In this document: one piece after another, positions 15,198 to 23,645 of the stretch
Layout of the letters: each line of letters opens with the position of its first letter
Position numbering within the stretch: position 1 is the stretch's first letter
Source: Prosthecochloris sp.
Lineage (GTDB): Bacteria; Bacteroidota; Chlorobiia; Chlorobiales; Chlorobiaceae
Direction: 5' to 3'
DNA length: 30,000 nt
Assembly (NCBI GenBank): GCA_015482705.2
Contig: JADMLA020000022.1
Coordinates: forward strand, 1 to 30,000
Translations under genes and position numbers: made by a program
Notes under the pieces: model-generated
Seen by the model: only the letters and a program-made list of their open reading frames with translations
Databases searched by the model: none
Told to the model about the DNA's origin: nothing

Positions 15198-17107
15198 AAT
15201 TTTTTAATTTTTTTGCAAATATTTTCAGGGTCCAATCCAAGCATCCGATAGAGATCGTTCATGTTGCCATGGGTGACAAATTCATCGGGTAAGCCAAGAG
15301 TCAATACTTTGTTTGACAAACCTTCCTTCATGAGGTAGTCGTTTACAGCACTTCCAAGACCTCCTATAACACTGTTTTCCTCGACAACGACAATTTTTTC
15401 GTGACTTTCAGCGATAGCGTGAACCATTGCGACATCGAGGGGTTTGAGAAAGCGCATGTTTGCTACAAGAGCGTCGATGTTTGCCTGTTCAAGCAGATGT
15501 GCGGCTTCAATCGATTTTTCTACCATGGTACCGATTGCAAGAATGGCAATTGATGAGCCTTCCCGTACAATCTCACTTTTGCCAATCTCGAGCGAAGTAA
15601 AGTAGGGGTTCAGTTTCAGACCGGTACAGGTACCTCTCGGGTAACGAACGGCGACAGGTCCAGCATCATATTGCGAGGCGGTATAGATCATGTCTCGGAG
15701 TTCCTGTTCGTCTTTCGGTGCCATGACAACCATGTTTGGAACCGGTTGAAGGTAGGAAAGATCGAACGATCCGTGATGAGTTGGACCGTCTTCACCTACC
15801 AGACCGGCTCGATCGATAGCGAAAACAACAGGAAGCTTTTGCAACGCTACATCATGAATTAGCTGATCGTATGCCCTTTGCAGGAACGTTGAGTATATGG
15901 CGCAGAAAGGTTTGAAACCCTTTGCAGCCATTCCTGCCGCGAAAGTGACAGCATGCTGTTCTGCGATACCGACATCGTAAAAACGATTGGGATGGGCTCC
16001 CTGGAAAATATCGAGCGAAGTTCCGCCAGGCATGGCTGCGGTGATTCCAACAACCCTATGGTCTTTTGAGGCAATTTCCGTCAAGGTTCTGCCGAAGATA
16101 TCCTGGTATTTCGGAGGAGAGGTTTTCGTGTTTTTTTTCAGGGTTTTTCCTGTGGTGGTATCGAATCCTCCACTGCTTGCATGCCATTTGCTCTGGTTAT
16201 CTTCAGCGGGTTTGAATCCTTTGCCTTTTGTTGTGATTACATGAAGGAGTTTGGGGTGGGGGAGCTCCTGCATTTCTTCAAATGCTTTGACCAGTTTATC
16301 CATATCATGCCCGTCGATAGGCCCGAAATAACGGAACCCAAGAGCTTCAAAAAAAGCGCCGGTGGTCAGGGCGGCTTTTATGCCGTCTTCGATTTTATGA
16401 ACGGCATGCTTCGCAGTTTCTCCAAGATCGTTGTTCAAGAGGGATATCGAATCCCAGATGAATTTTCTGACCTTGTTGTAGGTTTTGTTAAAAGAGATAT
16501 TGACGAGATAATTTTTAAGACCTCCTGTGCTGGGGGCGATTGCCATCTGGTTATCGTTGAGAACCACGAGAACATCACTTTTTGTGTCTCCAAGATGGTT
16601 CATTGCCTCGAACGCCATTCCTCCCGTCATGCTGCCATCTCCGATAACCGCGATGATTTTTTCATTGCTTCCTGAAAGGTCTCTGGCTGCTGCCAGCCCT
16701 GTTGCAGCGGAAATCGACGTTGATGCGTGTCCTGTTCCGAATGCATCGTGGGGGCTCTCGGAAATTTTTGGAAAGCCGGCAATACCATTGAATTTCCTGT
16801 TGGAATGCATCAGATCTTTTCTGCCGGTCAACATTTTATGTATGTAAGCCTGATGACCAACATCCCAGATTATTTTGTCATAGGGAGTGTTGTAGACGTA
16901 ATGGAGAGCCACTGTCATTTCGACGACTCCGAGGCTCGAAGCGAAATGCCCTCCGTTTTCCGCTATGACATCGATAAGGTAGGCCCTGCATTCATCAGCT
17001 ATTTTCTGAAGTTCTTCCGGTTTGAACTTTTTAAGATCATCAGGGGAATGAATTTTCGAGAGGAAAGAATACTTCCCATTTACCGGAAACGGTGACAAAT
17101 TTTCCAT
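15128..17107 (-). CDS. dxs: 1-deoxy-D-xylulose-5-phosphate synthase
   Basis: This 659-residue thiamine-diphosphate enzyme condenses pyruvate and glyceraldehyde-3-phosphate in the first step of the MEP isoprenoid pathway, which supplies the carotenoid, bacteriochlorophyll tail and quinone precursors of a phototroph. Seen: WDVGHQAYIHKMLTGR, the GTGHASTSISAATGLAAA segment, the thiamine-binding GDGSMTGGMAFEAMNHLG with a downstream LNDN, the transketolase central domain (GVGEDGPTHHG-like, here GLVGEDGPTHHGSFD), and the C-terminal domain. The length is slightly longer than many Dxs proteins because of a polar tail after KKIKKFY. That tail is encoded antisense to the end of pgpA. Confidence 0.96.
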   Translation of the reverse strand: MENLSPFPVNGKYSFLSKIHSPDDLKKFKPEELQKIADECRAYLIDVIAENGGHFASSLGVVEMTVALHYVYNTPYDKIIWDVGHQAYIHKMLTGRKDLMHSNRKFNGIAGFPKISESPHDAFGTGHASTSISAATGLAAARDLSGSNEKIIAVIGDGSMTGGMAFEAMNHLGDTKSDVLVVLNDNQMAIAPSTGGLKNYLVNISFNKTYNKVRKFIWDSISLLNNDLGETAKHAVHKIEDGIKAALTTGAFFEALGFRYFGPIDGHDMDKLVKAFEEMQELPHPKLLHVITTKGKGFKPAEDNQSKWHASSGGFDTTTGKTLKKNTKTSPPKYQDIFGRTLTEIASKDHRVVGITAAMPGGTSLDIFQGAHPNRFYDVGIAEQHAVTFAAGMAAKGFKPFCAIYSTFLQRAYDQLIHDVALQKLPVVFAIDRAGLVGEDGPTHHGSFDLSYLQPVPNMVVMAPKDEQELRDMIYTASQYDAGPVAVRYPRGTCTGLKLNPYFTSLEIGKSEIVREGSSIAILAIGTMVEKSIEAAHLLEQANIDALVANMRFLKPLDVAMVHAIAESHEKIVVVEENSVIGGLGSAVNDYLMKEGLSNKVLTLGLPDEFVTHGNMNDLYRMLGLDPENICKKIKKFYKGDTAGKNESSQSTIRTDRFA

Positions 17108-17407
17108 GTGTGGTGTTCTTGTGACCTATGCTGGTTTGTTGAAAACGCAGGTGTTTATGGTGACAGATATGAAATTTTGGTCAACATAGGCAAAGGATTG
17201 GTTTGTATTTACGTATTTCTATCTAACGGGATTACGAGGTTCCCGGTTCCTAAGGGTGAAATTATTTAAATAAGCATCGAAACGCTTTCCGGGATTTCCA
17301 CTCCTGTTATTGCTATGTTTTTTACAGAGGGCTTGTACGCTTCATCGAGCTCGATGACCGCTCGTGACCAATTCAGGGGCATCGGTTAACCCTATTGTTT
17401 TCAGGGT
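17108..17407. other. Gene-free gap between dxs and the YjbQ-like gene
   Basis: These 300 bp hold no supported gene or RNA. The region must carry the dxs promoter on the minus strand, but no convincing pair of promoter hexamers was found. An 8-bp dyad at the right edge overlaps the next gene's stop codon. Confidence 0.4.
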
Positions 17408-17421
17408 TTATATCCCTGAAA
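17399..17421. repeat. Dyad spanning the stop codon of the YjbQ-like gene
   Basis: TTTCAGGG (17399-17406) and CCCTGAAA (17414-17421) pair perfectly, with the stop codon inside the 7-nt loop. No T-run follows on the minus strand, so it is not a standard terminator; it may stabilise the 3' end. Confidence 0.35.
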
Positions 17422-17833
17422 TTTGCATGAGAACGCTGCGTTTGGGGCGCGGGCCGTCAAGTTCCACAAGGAAAATTGATTGCCACTCGCCAAGCAGAAG
17501 TTTGCCTGACTCGAAAGGAATTGTTTCAGAACTGTTCATGAAGAGACCCATAAGATGGGAGTGTGCATTGTCTCGACCGTCGATAGGGGTGATATTATGC
17601 AGGTATTCTCCGTCTTTTGGGACGAGACGCTTGAGAAAAATCACCATGTCTTCAAGCAGTCGGGGTTCCTGTTCGTTGATATTGATGAACGCCGTTGTGT
17701 GTTGACTCACAAGAGTGAGTTGTCCCTTTTTCAGGTCGCATGATGCAACAAATTCACGGACTTCGTCGGTGACATCGAGAATCTGGATTGTTTCGACAGT
17801 CTCACGAACGATGGTCTTGGTGAAGTATTCCAT
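17408..17833 (-). CDS. YjbQ/UPF0047 family protein
   Basis: This 141-residue protein belongs to the secondary thiamine-phosphate synthase-like YjbQ (UPF0047) family. It is recognised by SQHTTAFININEQEP, HNITPIDGRDNAHSHLMG and LGEWQSIFLVELDGPR with a terminal QISG. Conserved histidines and acidic residues suggest a metal-binding trimer; the physiological role is not settled. The open frame extends upstream to 17950, but that N-terminal extension is low-complexity and atypical. The ATG at 17831-17833 (MEYFTKTIVRETVE) matches the family start and is preferred. It is transcribed in the same direction as dxs but 300 bp away. Confidence 0.9.
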   Translation of the reverse strand: MEYFTKTIVRETVETIQILDVTDEVREFVASCDLKKGQLTLVSQHTTAFININEQEPRLLEDMVIFLKRLVPKDGEYLHNITPIDGRDNAHSHLMGLFMNSSETIPFESGKLLLGEWQSIFLVELDGPRPKRSVLMQISGI

Positions 17834-18048
17834 AGAAATACAGATATTCGGAAAAATAGAAAGATTCAAATATGAATTTATGAAAACCATGCGAAATGTA
17901 CGAAGATCGACGGCGGATGGCAATACAGCAGAGGATGAAAATGGTTTCAAGGCTTTTTTATGAAGATTCTCGGTATGATTGTTGAGAAAGTGCTACATGG
18001 TCTGAATCTACTTTCGAAGAACATGCGATTTTCTTATAGTTTTTGTAT

Positions 18049-18054
18049 TATAAT
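18049..18054 (+). promoter_or_regulatory. Consensus -10 element upstream of the PagL-like gene
   Basis: A perfect TATAAT lies 61 bp before the ATG at 18115. No good -35 hexamer is found at 15-19 bp spacing, so the promoter may rely on other features. Pattern match only. Confidence 0.35.
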
Positions 18055-18114
18055 GTTAAAGAAAGATTCCTCAATCTCTGGCCATTGAATAGCTTTAAAT
18101 AACCGAGAAGCACT

Positions 18115-18723
18115 ATGCACATCAGAAAAGTTGTTGTCGCACTTATAGTTACCTGCTTTTCTCTTTCGCCCCTTGTAGCTTCTGCGGATAGCAGCACAAG
18201 AGTCCATGCGTTTACCGATCGGGTAGAACCCTTTCGTTTCAGTGAACTTTCTTTCAGTTCAGGATATGCAAGGGGAGAATTGAGAAGAGATGATGATCTT
18301 GAAGTTATACCTTTCTCCGTAAGAGTGGGTTTCGACATCAGTGATTTTGTAGGATTAAGTGGTCCAGGTGCCCTTCAGCTTGGCATCGAACCGTTTGTAA
18401 ATACTATCGTTGCACCTGAAGACGGTGTTGAAATTGGTCTGAATGTTGGTTTTCGGTATATCACCCCCTTGACAGACGAGATTTCATTTTATGGAGAAAT
18501 CGGTTCAGGTCCTGCTTATTTCAGTATCGATACCGTTGAACAGGGAGATGACGGGTTCAACTTTCTCAGCCAGATAGGAGCAGGTTTTCAGTTTGAGCTG
18601 GCTCATAATCTTGCCTTCAATGCCGGGTATCGTTTCAGGCACCTGTCCAATGCTGGTTTCAGTGATCCCAATGACGGTATCAATACCAATGCGTTCATTA
18701 CCGGCATTTCCATCAGTTACTGA
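18115..18723 (+). CDS. PagL-like lipid A deacylase / acyloxyacyl hydrolase family protein
   Basis: This 202-residue protein starts with a signal peptide (about residues 1-24, ending ASA). The rest alternates beta-strand-like stretches and ends in the aromatic ISISY, typical of outer-membrane barrels. The C-terminal GYRFRHLSNAG ... PNDGIN motif matches the PagL family, with His176 and Ser178 as the candidate catalytic pair. At the spacing of the third PagL residue (a glutamate 14 residues after the histidine) this protein has Asn190. The family is therefore clear, but activity on lipid A is uncertain. The gene stands alone, with genes on both sides separated by long gaps. Confidence 0.75.
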   Translation: MHIRKVVVALIVTCFSLSPLVASADSSTRVHAFTDRVEPFRFSELSFSSGYARGELRRDDDLEVIPFSVRVGFDISDFVGLSGPGALQLGIEPFVNTIVAPEDGVEIGLNVGFRYITPLTDEISFYGEIGSGPAYFSIDTVEQGDDGFNFLSQIGAGFQFELAHNLAFNAGYRFRHLSNAGFSDPNDGINTNAFITGISISY

Positions 18724-19012
18724 TTGGCTTGATAGATAACCTTTTCCTTGGTGGCGGCGCGGTTCCCCCACTTAGGACTGTTTCCGCTTTTTCTTATTAT
18801 TCTTCGTTGTATCCCTATCTTTTCGATGTTCAATGCCCTGTGGTCTGTTCGATGGTTGCATTCGTTGCATGAGTTCATTACTGTGATCATTATCCATTCT
18901 TGTATGAAACCTTTACCGGTGAAAGGAGATGGCTGTGTAAAATGGGTTTTGTAGTATCACTAATTTTGTTGTGCAGGTATTGCGTTAAGAGAATGATAAA
19001 TATGTGAGAATC

Positions 19013-19390
19013 ATGACGATAAACTATAATCAGGTTGGCTGGTTTGAAATTCCTGTTGTGGACATGAAAAGGGCCAAGAATTTTTATGAACATGTATTTG
19101 GTGTTACGCTCGATGAACAGGAGATGGATGAGCTGAAGATGGCTTGGTTTCCAATGAAAGAGGATGAAACCGGTGCCCCGGGAAGTCTTGTAAAGGGAGA
19201 GGGTTATGTTCCATCGAGTGAAGGGGCATTGATCTACTTCACGTCGGTTGATATCGATGATGCTTGCCGAAAAACAGTTGAAAAAGGCGGTCGCGTTTTA
19301 CGGGAGAAGTCAAGCATCGGCGAGTATGGATTTGTTGCGAAAGTGCTTGATACGGAAGGCAATGCCATCGGTTTGCATTCACGAATGTAA
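19013..19390 (+). CDS. VOC family (glyoxalase/bleomycin-resistance fold) protein
   Basis: This 125-residue single-domain protein has the paired beta-alpha-beta-beta-beta modules of the vicinal oxygen chelate fold. It has an opening strand (VGWFEIPVVDMKRAKNFYEHVFG), a middle IYFTSVDIDDACRKTVEKGG repeat, and a closing VLDTEGNAIGLHS segment. It resembles short VOC proteins annotated as glyoxalase-like; the substrate cannot be told from sequence. The frame is also open from a GTG at 19004, but the ATG at 19013 gives the family-like MTINYNQVGWF start. It is convergent with the MFS exporter gene. Confidence 0.85.
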   Translation: MTINYNQVGWFEIPVVDMKRAKNFYEHVFGVTLDEQEMDELKMAWFPMKEDETGAPGSLVKGEGYVPSSEGALIYFTSVDIDDACRKTVEKGGRVLREKSSIGEYGFVAKVLDTEGNAIGLHSRM

Positions 19391-19398
19391 AGGTATTG

Positions 19399-19429
19399 CT
19401 ATTCATTTTCCCCGTTTTTTCGTGAATAG
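19399..19429. other. Dyad between convergent VOC and MFS genes
   Basis: CTATTCA (19399-19405) pairs with TGAATAG (19423-19429) around a 17-nt T-rich loop. It could be a weak transcription end for the VOC gene. The large loop and the missing T-tail lower confidence. Confidence 0.3.
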
Positions 19430-19499
19430 TGGCTAATGAACCACAAGCCACTTTTGTATACAATGGCATACCCGGTCGGCAGAGTGGAGTATTGGGCTC

Positions 19500-20705
19500 T
19501 CAACGTTTTCTGTCAACCAGTTGGATGATCACAAGAGCGGTGGTGCCGAGCAGGAGAAAACCCGAGATGAGCGGCAGGATGGTACCGTCATAGCTTTGGC
19601 CGATAACCGTACCGATTGCAAGGGCTGTGAAAGTCGAAAGTGAACCGATCGTAGAAGCTCCTATACCTGCTATATGGTCGAGAGGCTCCATTGCCAATGC
19701 GTTGAGGTTGCCGAACAGAATGCCGATGGTAAAGAAAAGAGGGATCAGGTAAAGCATGAACGACAAGAACGGAGGATGTCCGTTTTGTGCCAGGGAGAAA
19801 ACAAGAAACACTCCGGAGAGAATAACGAAAGCCTGCATTGCTCGCAGGATAAGATTTTTCATGCTGAAAAATGTCACAAGTTTCGAGTTCATTAGTGTTG
19901 CAGTGCCAAAGGCAATTGCCAGAATCCCGAAATACAACGGGAACTTGTCGCCAAGTCCATATTGTATTTGAAGGATTTGCTGTGAAGAGTTCAGATAGCC
20001 GAGAAAAGAGCCGAAAATAAGGCCTGATATGATGGTATAGGCAAATGACTGGCGGGTGTTCAAGATTTCACGGACGCTCGATATGATCCTGACTGGAGAA
20101 AAGGGTATACGTTTTTCTTTTTCCAGAGTTTCTGGAAGCCGTAAGGAAAACCAGATGAGCGAGAAAAAAGCGAGGAAAAGAAACAATCCGAAAATCGATC
20201 TCCAGCCTGAAACGCTAAGGATAAGTTGACCGAGCGCGGGAGCAAGGATTGGTATGATAATAAAAAATGTCATGATAAAAGACATAACCTGCGCCATTTT
20301 CTGCCCTTCGTACCGATCTCTCACAATTGCTATCGAAACAACACGGGGACTTGCAGCACCCAGACCCTGGAGGGCCCGCCCTGCTAGCATCAGAGTGAAA
20401 CAGTGGGCGAAAAGTGACAAGAGTGTACCTGAAATGAAAATGATAAAACCGATATAAATTGCAGGTTTTCTTCCTGCAGCATCCGAGAGTGGACCATAGA
20501 ATATTTGACCACCGGACATACCGAGAAAGAGAAAGGAGATAATCAACTGGTTGGTGTTCTCATACTCGACGCCAAGCTCCCCACCTATTATCGTAAGAGC
20601 TGGAAGAACAGCATCGATCGACAGAGCGGCGAGTGACATCATCATGGCTAACAGTGCAACGAACTCTGCAAATATCAGTCGATCGCTGTCTGTATTACTG
20701 GACAT
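19500..20705 (-). CDS. Bcr/CflA-type MFS drug efflux transporter
   Basis: This 401-residue protein has about 12 hydrophobic segments and the major facilitator loop motif GQIFYGPLSDAAGRKPA between segments 2 and 3. The region GRALQGLGAASPRVVSIAIVRDRYEG matches the Bcr/CflA subfamily, which exports drugs or metabolites by proton antiport across the inner membrane. Substrate unknown. Its start codon overlaps the end of the upstream DinB-like gene by 11 nt, indicating translational coupling. Confidence 0.88.
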   Translation of the reverse strand: MSSNTDSDRLIFAEFVALLAMMMSLAALSIDAVLPALTIIGGELGVEYENTNQLIISFLFLGMSGGQIFYGPLSDAAGRKPAIYIGFIIFISGTLLSLFAHCFTLMLAGRALQGLGAASPRVVSIAIVRDRYEGQKMAQVMSFIMTFFIIIPILAPALGQLILSVSGWRSIFGLFLFLAFFSLIWFSLRLPETLEKEKRIPFSPVRIISSVREILNTRQSFAYTIISGLIFGSFLGYLNSSQQILQIQYGLGDKFPLYFGILAIAFGTATLMNSKLVTFFSMKNLILRAMQAFVILSGVFLVFSLAQNGHPPFLSFMLYLIPLFFTIGILFGNLNALAMEPLDHIAGIGASTIGSLSTFTALAIGTVIGQSYDGTILPLISGFLLLGTTALVIIQLVDRKR

Positions 20706-21186
20706 TCAAATCCCGTCCTTTAAAGAAGTCAATGTCCGCATCGAAAAGGTATTTACAAAACCAGATAAACTGTCCGGTATGATGACTCAGGTGTTCAGTT
20801 GCATGAATGAGAATACCATAGCCACTATATTCAAGACCCTGTACGTGATAGGTTCGGGAAAGACGTTCGCTGTCGAGTGAGTTCACAACGGCAATACATT
20901 CCCCGATGGTTGCTTCAAATGCTTCACAGAGTGTATCGATGTTTGTGTCTGGCTTATCGTGAAACTCTTTGTCGCGATCACGAAAGATTATTTTATTGCC
21001 AAGAGTTTTGAGAATATACTGATTGAGATTGCCGGTTACATGAAGAACGAGGTTCCCTGGACTTGAAAGGTTAGGTGCGAAATCGTTCCAGAGTTCTGTT
21101 TCACCGACGCTATGAAGGCAGGTGACCAGACGTTTCGCGATGGTCTCGAGGTGTTGGTTGATGGAAGTGCAGAAAAGGTTCGGCAT
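20695..21186 (-). CDS. DinB-like (DUF1572-type) four-helix protein
   Basis: This 163-residue protein resembles the DinB/YfiT superfamily of metal-binding four-helix bundles. His49 lies in SSPGNLVLHVTGNLNQYI, the usual first ligand position. The HATEHLSHHTGQ motif (128-139) provides His132 and His136, in the HxxxH-type arrangement expected in helix 4. Some family members are thiol transferases that use bacillithiol or mycothiol, but this protein's role is unknown. It overlaps the MFS exporter gene by 11 nt, so the two are probably one operon. Confidence 0.8.
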   Translation of the reverse strand: MPNLFCTSINQHLETIAKRLVTCLHSVGETELWNDFAPNLSSPGNLVLHVTGNLNQYILKTLGNKIIFRDRDKEFHDKPDTNIDTLCEAFEATIGECIAVVNSLDSERLSRTYHVQGLEYSGYGILIHATEHLSHHTGQFIWFCKYLFDADIDFFKGRDLNVQ

Positions 21187-21235
21187 TATGTGCCACGATA
21201 AAAGTTACAAGTATAAGAGATGGTATGGTTATGTG

Positions 21236-22450
21236 TCAGCATATGCTGTATTTGCCTAAGGCGAGTTGTTCGATGAATACACCGATATAGGCGAGTTCGA
21301 CCTGGATGATCGAGGTTACGGTTTTGCGAACATCGTCGAGATGGAAATCCTCGTCGAGGATGAGTTTTGCCGATGCCTGTAAAGGTTCATCGAGAGGTTG
21401 ACCTATCTGGCTGCAAAGGTAAACGGTGGCCTCCTTGACTCCGTCAACTTCCTTGTGAATTCGCCTTGCGATTTCATGGCTGAGAACATTGTAGATTTTG
21501 CCGACGTGATTGACCGGGTTTTTCCCTGCAGCAGCTTCGAGACTTTGAGGGCGATTGAAGGTTATCAAACCGTTTACGCGGTTACCTCTACCTACCTGTC
21601 CACCATCGCCGCTTTCTGCAGAAGTGCCGAGTACTGTAAGGTATATGCCTTCTGCTCCTCGTTCCGGGTCGTCAAGTGTATTGAGCTGAACAGTGACGTT
21701 GTCGATATTTTCCTGTTTACACCTGATAAACTGGGTGATGTTATCCTGGATAATTTGTTTCTTCTCGAAATAAATCTTCTTGTCGCGAATATAACGATCG
21801 ACGAAAGCGATTGCGACGGTCATTGTCAGGTCACGATTTTTCCTGAAAGCCATGACCTTGATATCCTTGCCTGTTTCAGGATAGGCATATTTGAAAATGT
21901 TCGAGTTGAGGTATTGTTCCGTTTCAAATACCAGCCGTTCCGTTTCGGTTCGCGGAGCATGTCCGACACCGACCGACGTATCGTTGGCTCCGATAACCGG
22001 TCGTGAGAACGTATCGGTAAGTTCGGATGAGCCGGGTTTGATTTCATTCTGGTATATGATGTTGACTTCCGGATCGACGAACCGCAGATTTTTGCGAAGC
22101 CATTTTTTTGCTGTGGCTTCGGCAATTTCGCCTACCTGAATGACCGTGCCATCATGAGTATAGGTTGCGCGATCGCCGAAAATGATTTTCATGGGCTCGA
22201 TAACCTTTCCTCCGCCCGGTTGGGGCATGGTTCGACCGGCGACAAGCATACCTTTATCGATGTTGTGGTGCAGGATGCGTCCGAAGCGGTCGTTATATTC
22301 CTTACAAAGCGCTATACAAACGGCTTCCATGATGGAATCACACATGGTATCAGGGTGGGCGATGCCCTTGCGCTCAACGAGTTCTATCTGCTGTTCTTCA
22401 GCAGGAAGTGTCGAGGCAAGCTCGATTGAAATATTTCGTTGCTTTTTCAT
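21236..22450 (-). CDS. mat: Archaeal-type methionine adenosyltransferase
   Basis: This 404-residue enzyme makes S-adenosylmethionine from methionine and ATP. It matches the archaeal MAT family (S-AdoMet_synt_Arch), not bacterial MetK. Seen: ELVERKGIAHPDTMCDSI near residue 24, GANDTSVGVGHAPRTETE in the middle, and SGDGGQVGRGNRVNG, LEAAAGKNPVNHVGKIYN and LCSQIGQPLDEP later. Length and motif order fit the archaeal family throughout. An in-frame TAA lies 24 nt upstream with no alternative start between, so the ATG is secure; it has no Shine-Dalgarno. It is divergent from the transposase element and bshA. Confidence 0.92.
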   Translation of the reverse strand: MKKQRNISIELASTLPAEEQQIELVERKGIAHPDTMCDSIMEAVCIALCKEYNDRFGRILHHNIDKGMLVAGRTMPQPGGGKVIEPMKIIFGDRATYTHDGTVIQVGEIAEATAKKWLRKNLRFVDPEVNIIYQNEIKPGSSELTDTFSRPVIGANDTSVGVGHAPRTETERLVFETEQYLNSNIFKYAYPETGKDIKVMAFRKNRDLTMTVAIAFVDRYIRDKKIYFEKKQIIQDNITQFIRCKQENIDNVTVQLNTLDDPERGAEGIYLTVLGTSAESGDGGQVGRGNRVNGLITFNRPQSLEAAAGKNPVNHVGKIYNVLSHEIARRIHKEVDGVKEATVYLCSQIGQPLDEPLQASAKLILDEDFHLDDVRKTVTSIIQVELAYIGVFIEQLALGKYSIC

Positions 22451-22576
22451 GGGAGGCGGTACAGAATGGATTTACACATATTTCTACATATCCATGATTT
22501 GGAATGTGTCGTAGGGGGTTTGGCTTTTATTGTAACGGGTATTCAGGTATAAAATGTTTCCTTGACAAAATATTGT
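22451..22576. other. Intergenic region left of the transposase element
   Basis: This AT-rich stretch must carry the promoter of the methionine adenosyltransferase gene on the minus strand. A TTGACA at 22562-22567 on the plus strand stands just outside the left repeat, but no -10 follows at proper distance inside the element. No gene or riboswitch was recognised. Confidence 0.35.
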
Positions 22577-22609
22577 ATTAGGGACGTTCACAACAATTTA
22601 AACTAAATT
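22577..22609 (+). repeat. Left terminal inverted repeat
   Basis: Begins ATTAGGGACGTTCACAAC and continues AATTTAAACTAAATT, whose AATTTA/TAAATT halves form a small dyad. It is the inverse of the right repeat at 23646-23680. Confidence 0.8.
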
Positions 22610-22666
22610 TTCTTAAATTTTATTTTGATGTCAATCAGGCACTGGTTAACAATTCAATATGTTTCT

Positions 22667-23632
22667 ATGCCAAGAGGAGCAAGGCTCGATGCACCAGGAA
22701 CTCTACATCATGTGATGGTTCGAGGAATAGAAGGGAAAAACATCGTTCATGATGACGAAGACCGTGGATTTTTTGTTTCCTGCATGGGTGAGGTTGCTGT
22801 TGCAACCAAAACCTCAATCTATGCATGGGCACTGATGAGCAATCATGCGCATATTCTTTTAAAGAGCAGTTCACAGGGGCTATCTACATTCATGAGAAAG
22901 CTTTTGACAAGGTATGCTAGCTGGTTCAACAGGAAGTATCAAAGGCATGGCCATCTTTTCCAAAACAGATATAAATCAATTGTTTGCGAAGAGGAGCCCT
23001 ACTTTTTACGATTGGTCAGCTATATTCATCTCAATCCATTACGGGCAGGTCTTGTCATGTCGCTGGAAGAACTGAAATACTATAAGTGGAGTGGGCATGC
23101 CGTCATAATGGGGAGGAGCCGGCATAAATGGCAAGATTGCAAATATGTACTTGAGTATTTTGCGGAAAATGATTCACGTGCTATAAAGGCTTATGAAGGA
23201 TTTGTTTTATCTGAGAGTAAACTGGGGCGTCAACAGGAGCTAACTGGAGGGGGTTTGGTTCGATCGATCGGTGGGTGGTCCGAAGTGAAGTCACTCAGAA
23301 AACGGCGTCAAAAACAGTTTAGTGATGAACGAATATTAGGAAGTGGAGAGTTTGTTCGAAAGATGCTTGATGAAGTAGAGGAAAATGTCAAAGAACGGTT
23401 GCCAGCGGTTTCAATGGAAAAAGAAGCTGAAAAACGTCTTCATTGTGCGTGTGAAAAGGCAGGAATAATGGTTGAGGCTCTACAGGGAGGTTGTAGGATG
23501 AGGAAATGTTCGGCATTGCGAAAAACCCTCGCGTTAGAATATGTGCGAGAACTCGGAATGACTTACGCCGGAGCGGCGAAGCTTTTGGGAGTATCTGCGG
23601 CGGCAGTCAATCTTATTCTTAGGAGGAGTTGA
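22667..23632 (+). CDS. REP-associated tyrosine transposase (Y1/HUH superfamily)
   Basis: This 321-residue protein begins MPRGARLDAPGTLHHVMVRG, the standard RAYT/IS200-like opening. His60 and His62 (SNHAHILL) form the HUH metal-binding motif, and Tyr102 in FQNRYKS is the likely nucleophile. YIHLNPLRAGLV (119-130) is another family hallmark. The C-terminal part (about 240-321) holds a TrpR/DnaA-like helix-turn-helix ending TYAGAAKLLGVSAAAVNLILRR, found in longer RAYTs. The frame is open further upstream to 22625, but the MPRGARL start matches the family. The protein appears intact with all catalytic residues. RAYTs mobilise or maintain REP palindromes by single-strand cleavage. Confidence 0.9.
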   Translation: MPRGARLDAPGTLHHVMVRGIEGKNIVHDDEDRGFFVSCMGEVAVATKTSIYAWALMSNHAHILLKSSSQGLSTFMRKLLTRYASWFNRKYQRHGHLFQNRYKSIVCEEEPYFLRLVSYIHLNPLRAGLVMSLEELKYYKWSGHAVIMGRSRHKWQDCKYVLEYFAENDSRAIKAYEGFVLSESKLGRQQELTGGGLVRSIGGWSEVKSLRKRRQKQFSDERILGSGEFVRKMLDEVEENVKERLPAVSMEKEAEKRLHCACEKAGIMVEALQGGCRMRKCSALRKTLALEYVRELGMTYAGAAKLLGVSAAAVNLILRRS

Positions 23633-23645
23633 TCGTTTTTGGATG

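Noticed and set aside
16181..16675. 164-codon open frame antisense to dxs
   Set aside because: It is a shadow of the well-supported dxs reading frame, with no family motifs.
17834..17950. N-terminal extension of the YjbQ-like protein to 17950
   Set aside because: The extension does not resemble the family, while the internal ATG at 17831-17833 gives the standard N-terminus.
18748..18954. Open frame of 68 codons after the PagL-like gene
   Set aside because: Hydrophobic but without a credible start context or recognisable family; composition looks like translated intergenic sequence.
19454..19463. Perfect palindrome TTGTATACAA as a possible operator
   Set aside because: It lies between two convergent gene ends, not in a promoter region, and a single 10-bp palindrome is expected by chance in 30 kb.
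21398..22006. 202-codon open frame antisense to the methionine adenosyltransferase gene
   Set aside because: The opposite strand carries an unambiguous enzyme over its entire length; the antisense translation has no recognisable features.
22562..22567. TTGACA as a -35 element for the transposase gene
   Set aside because: No acceptable -10 hexamer occurs 16-18 bp downstream inside the left repeat.
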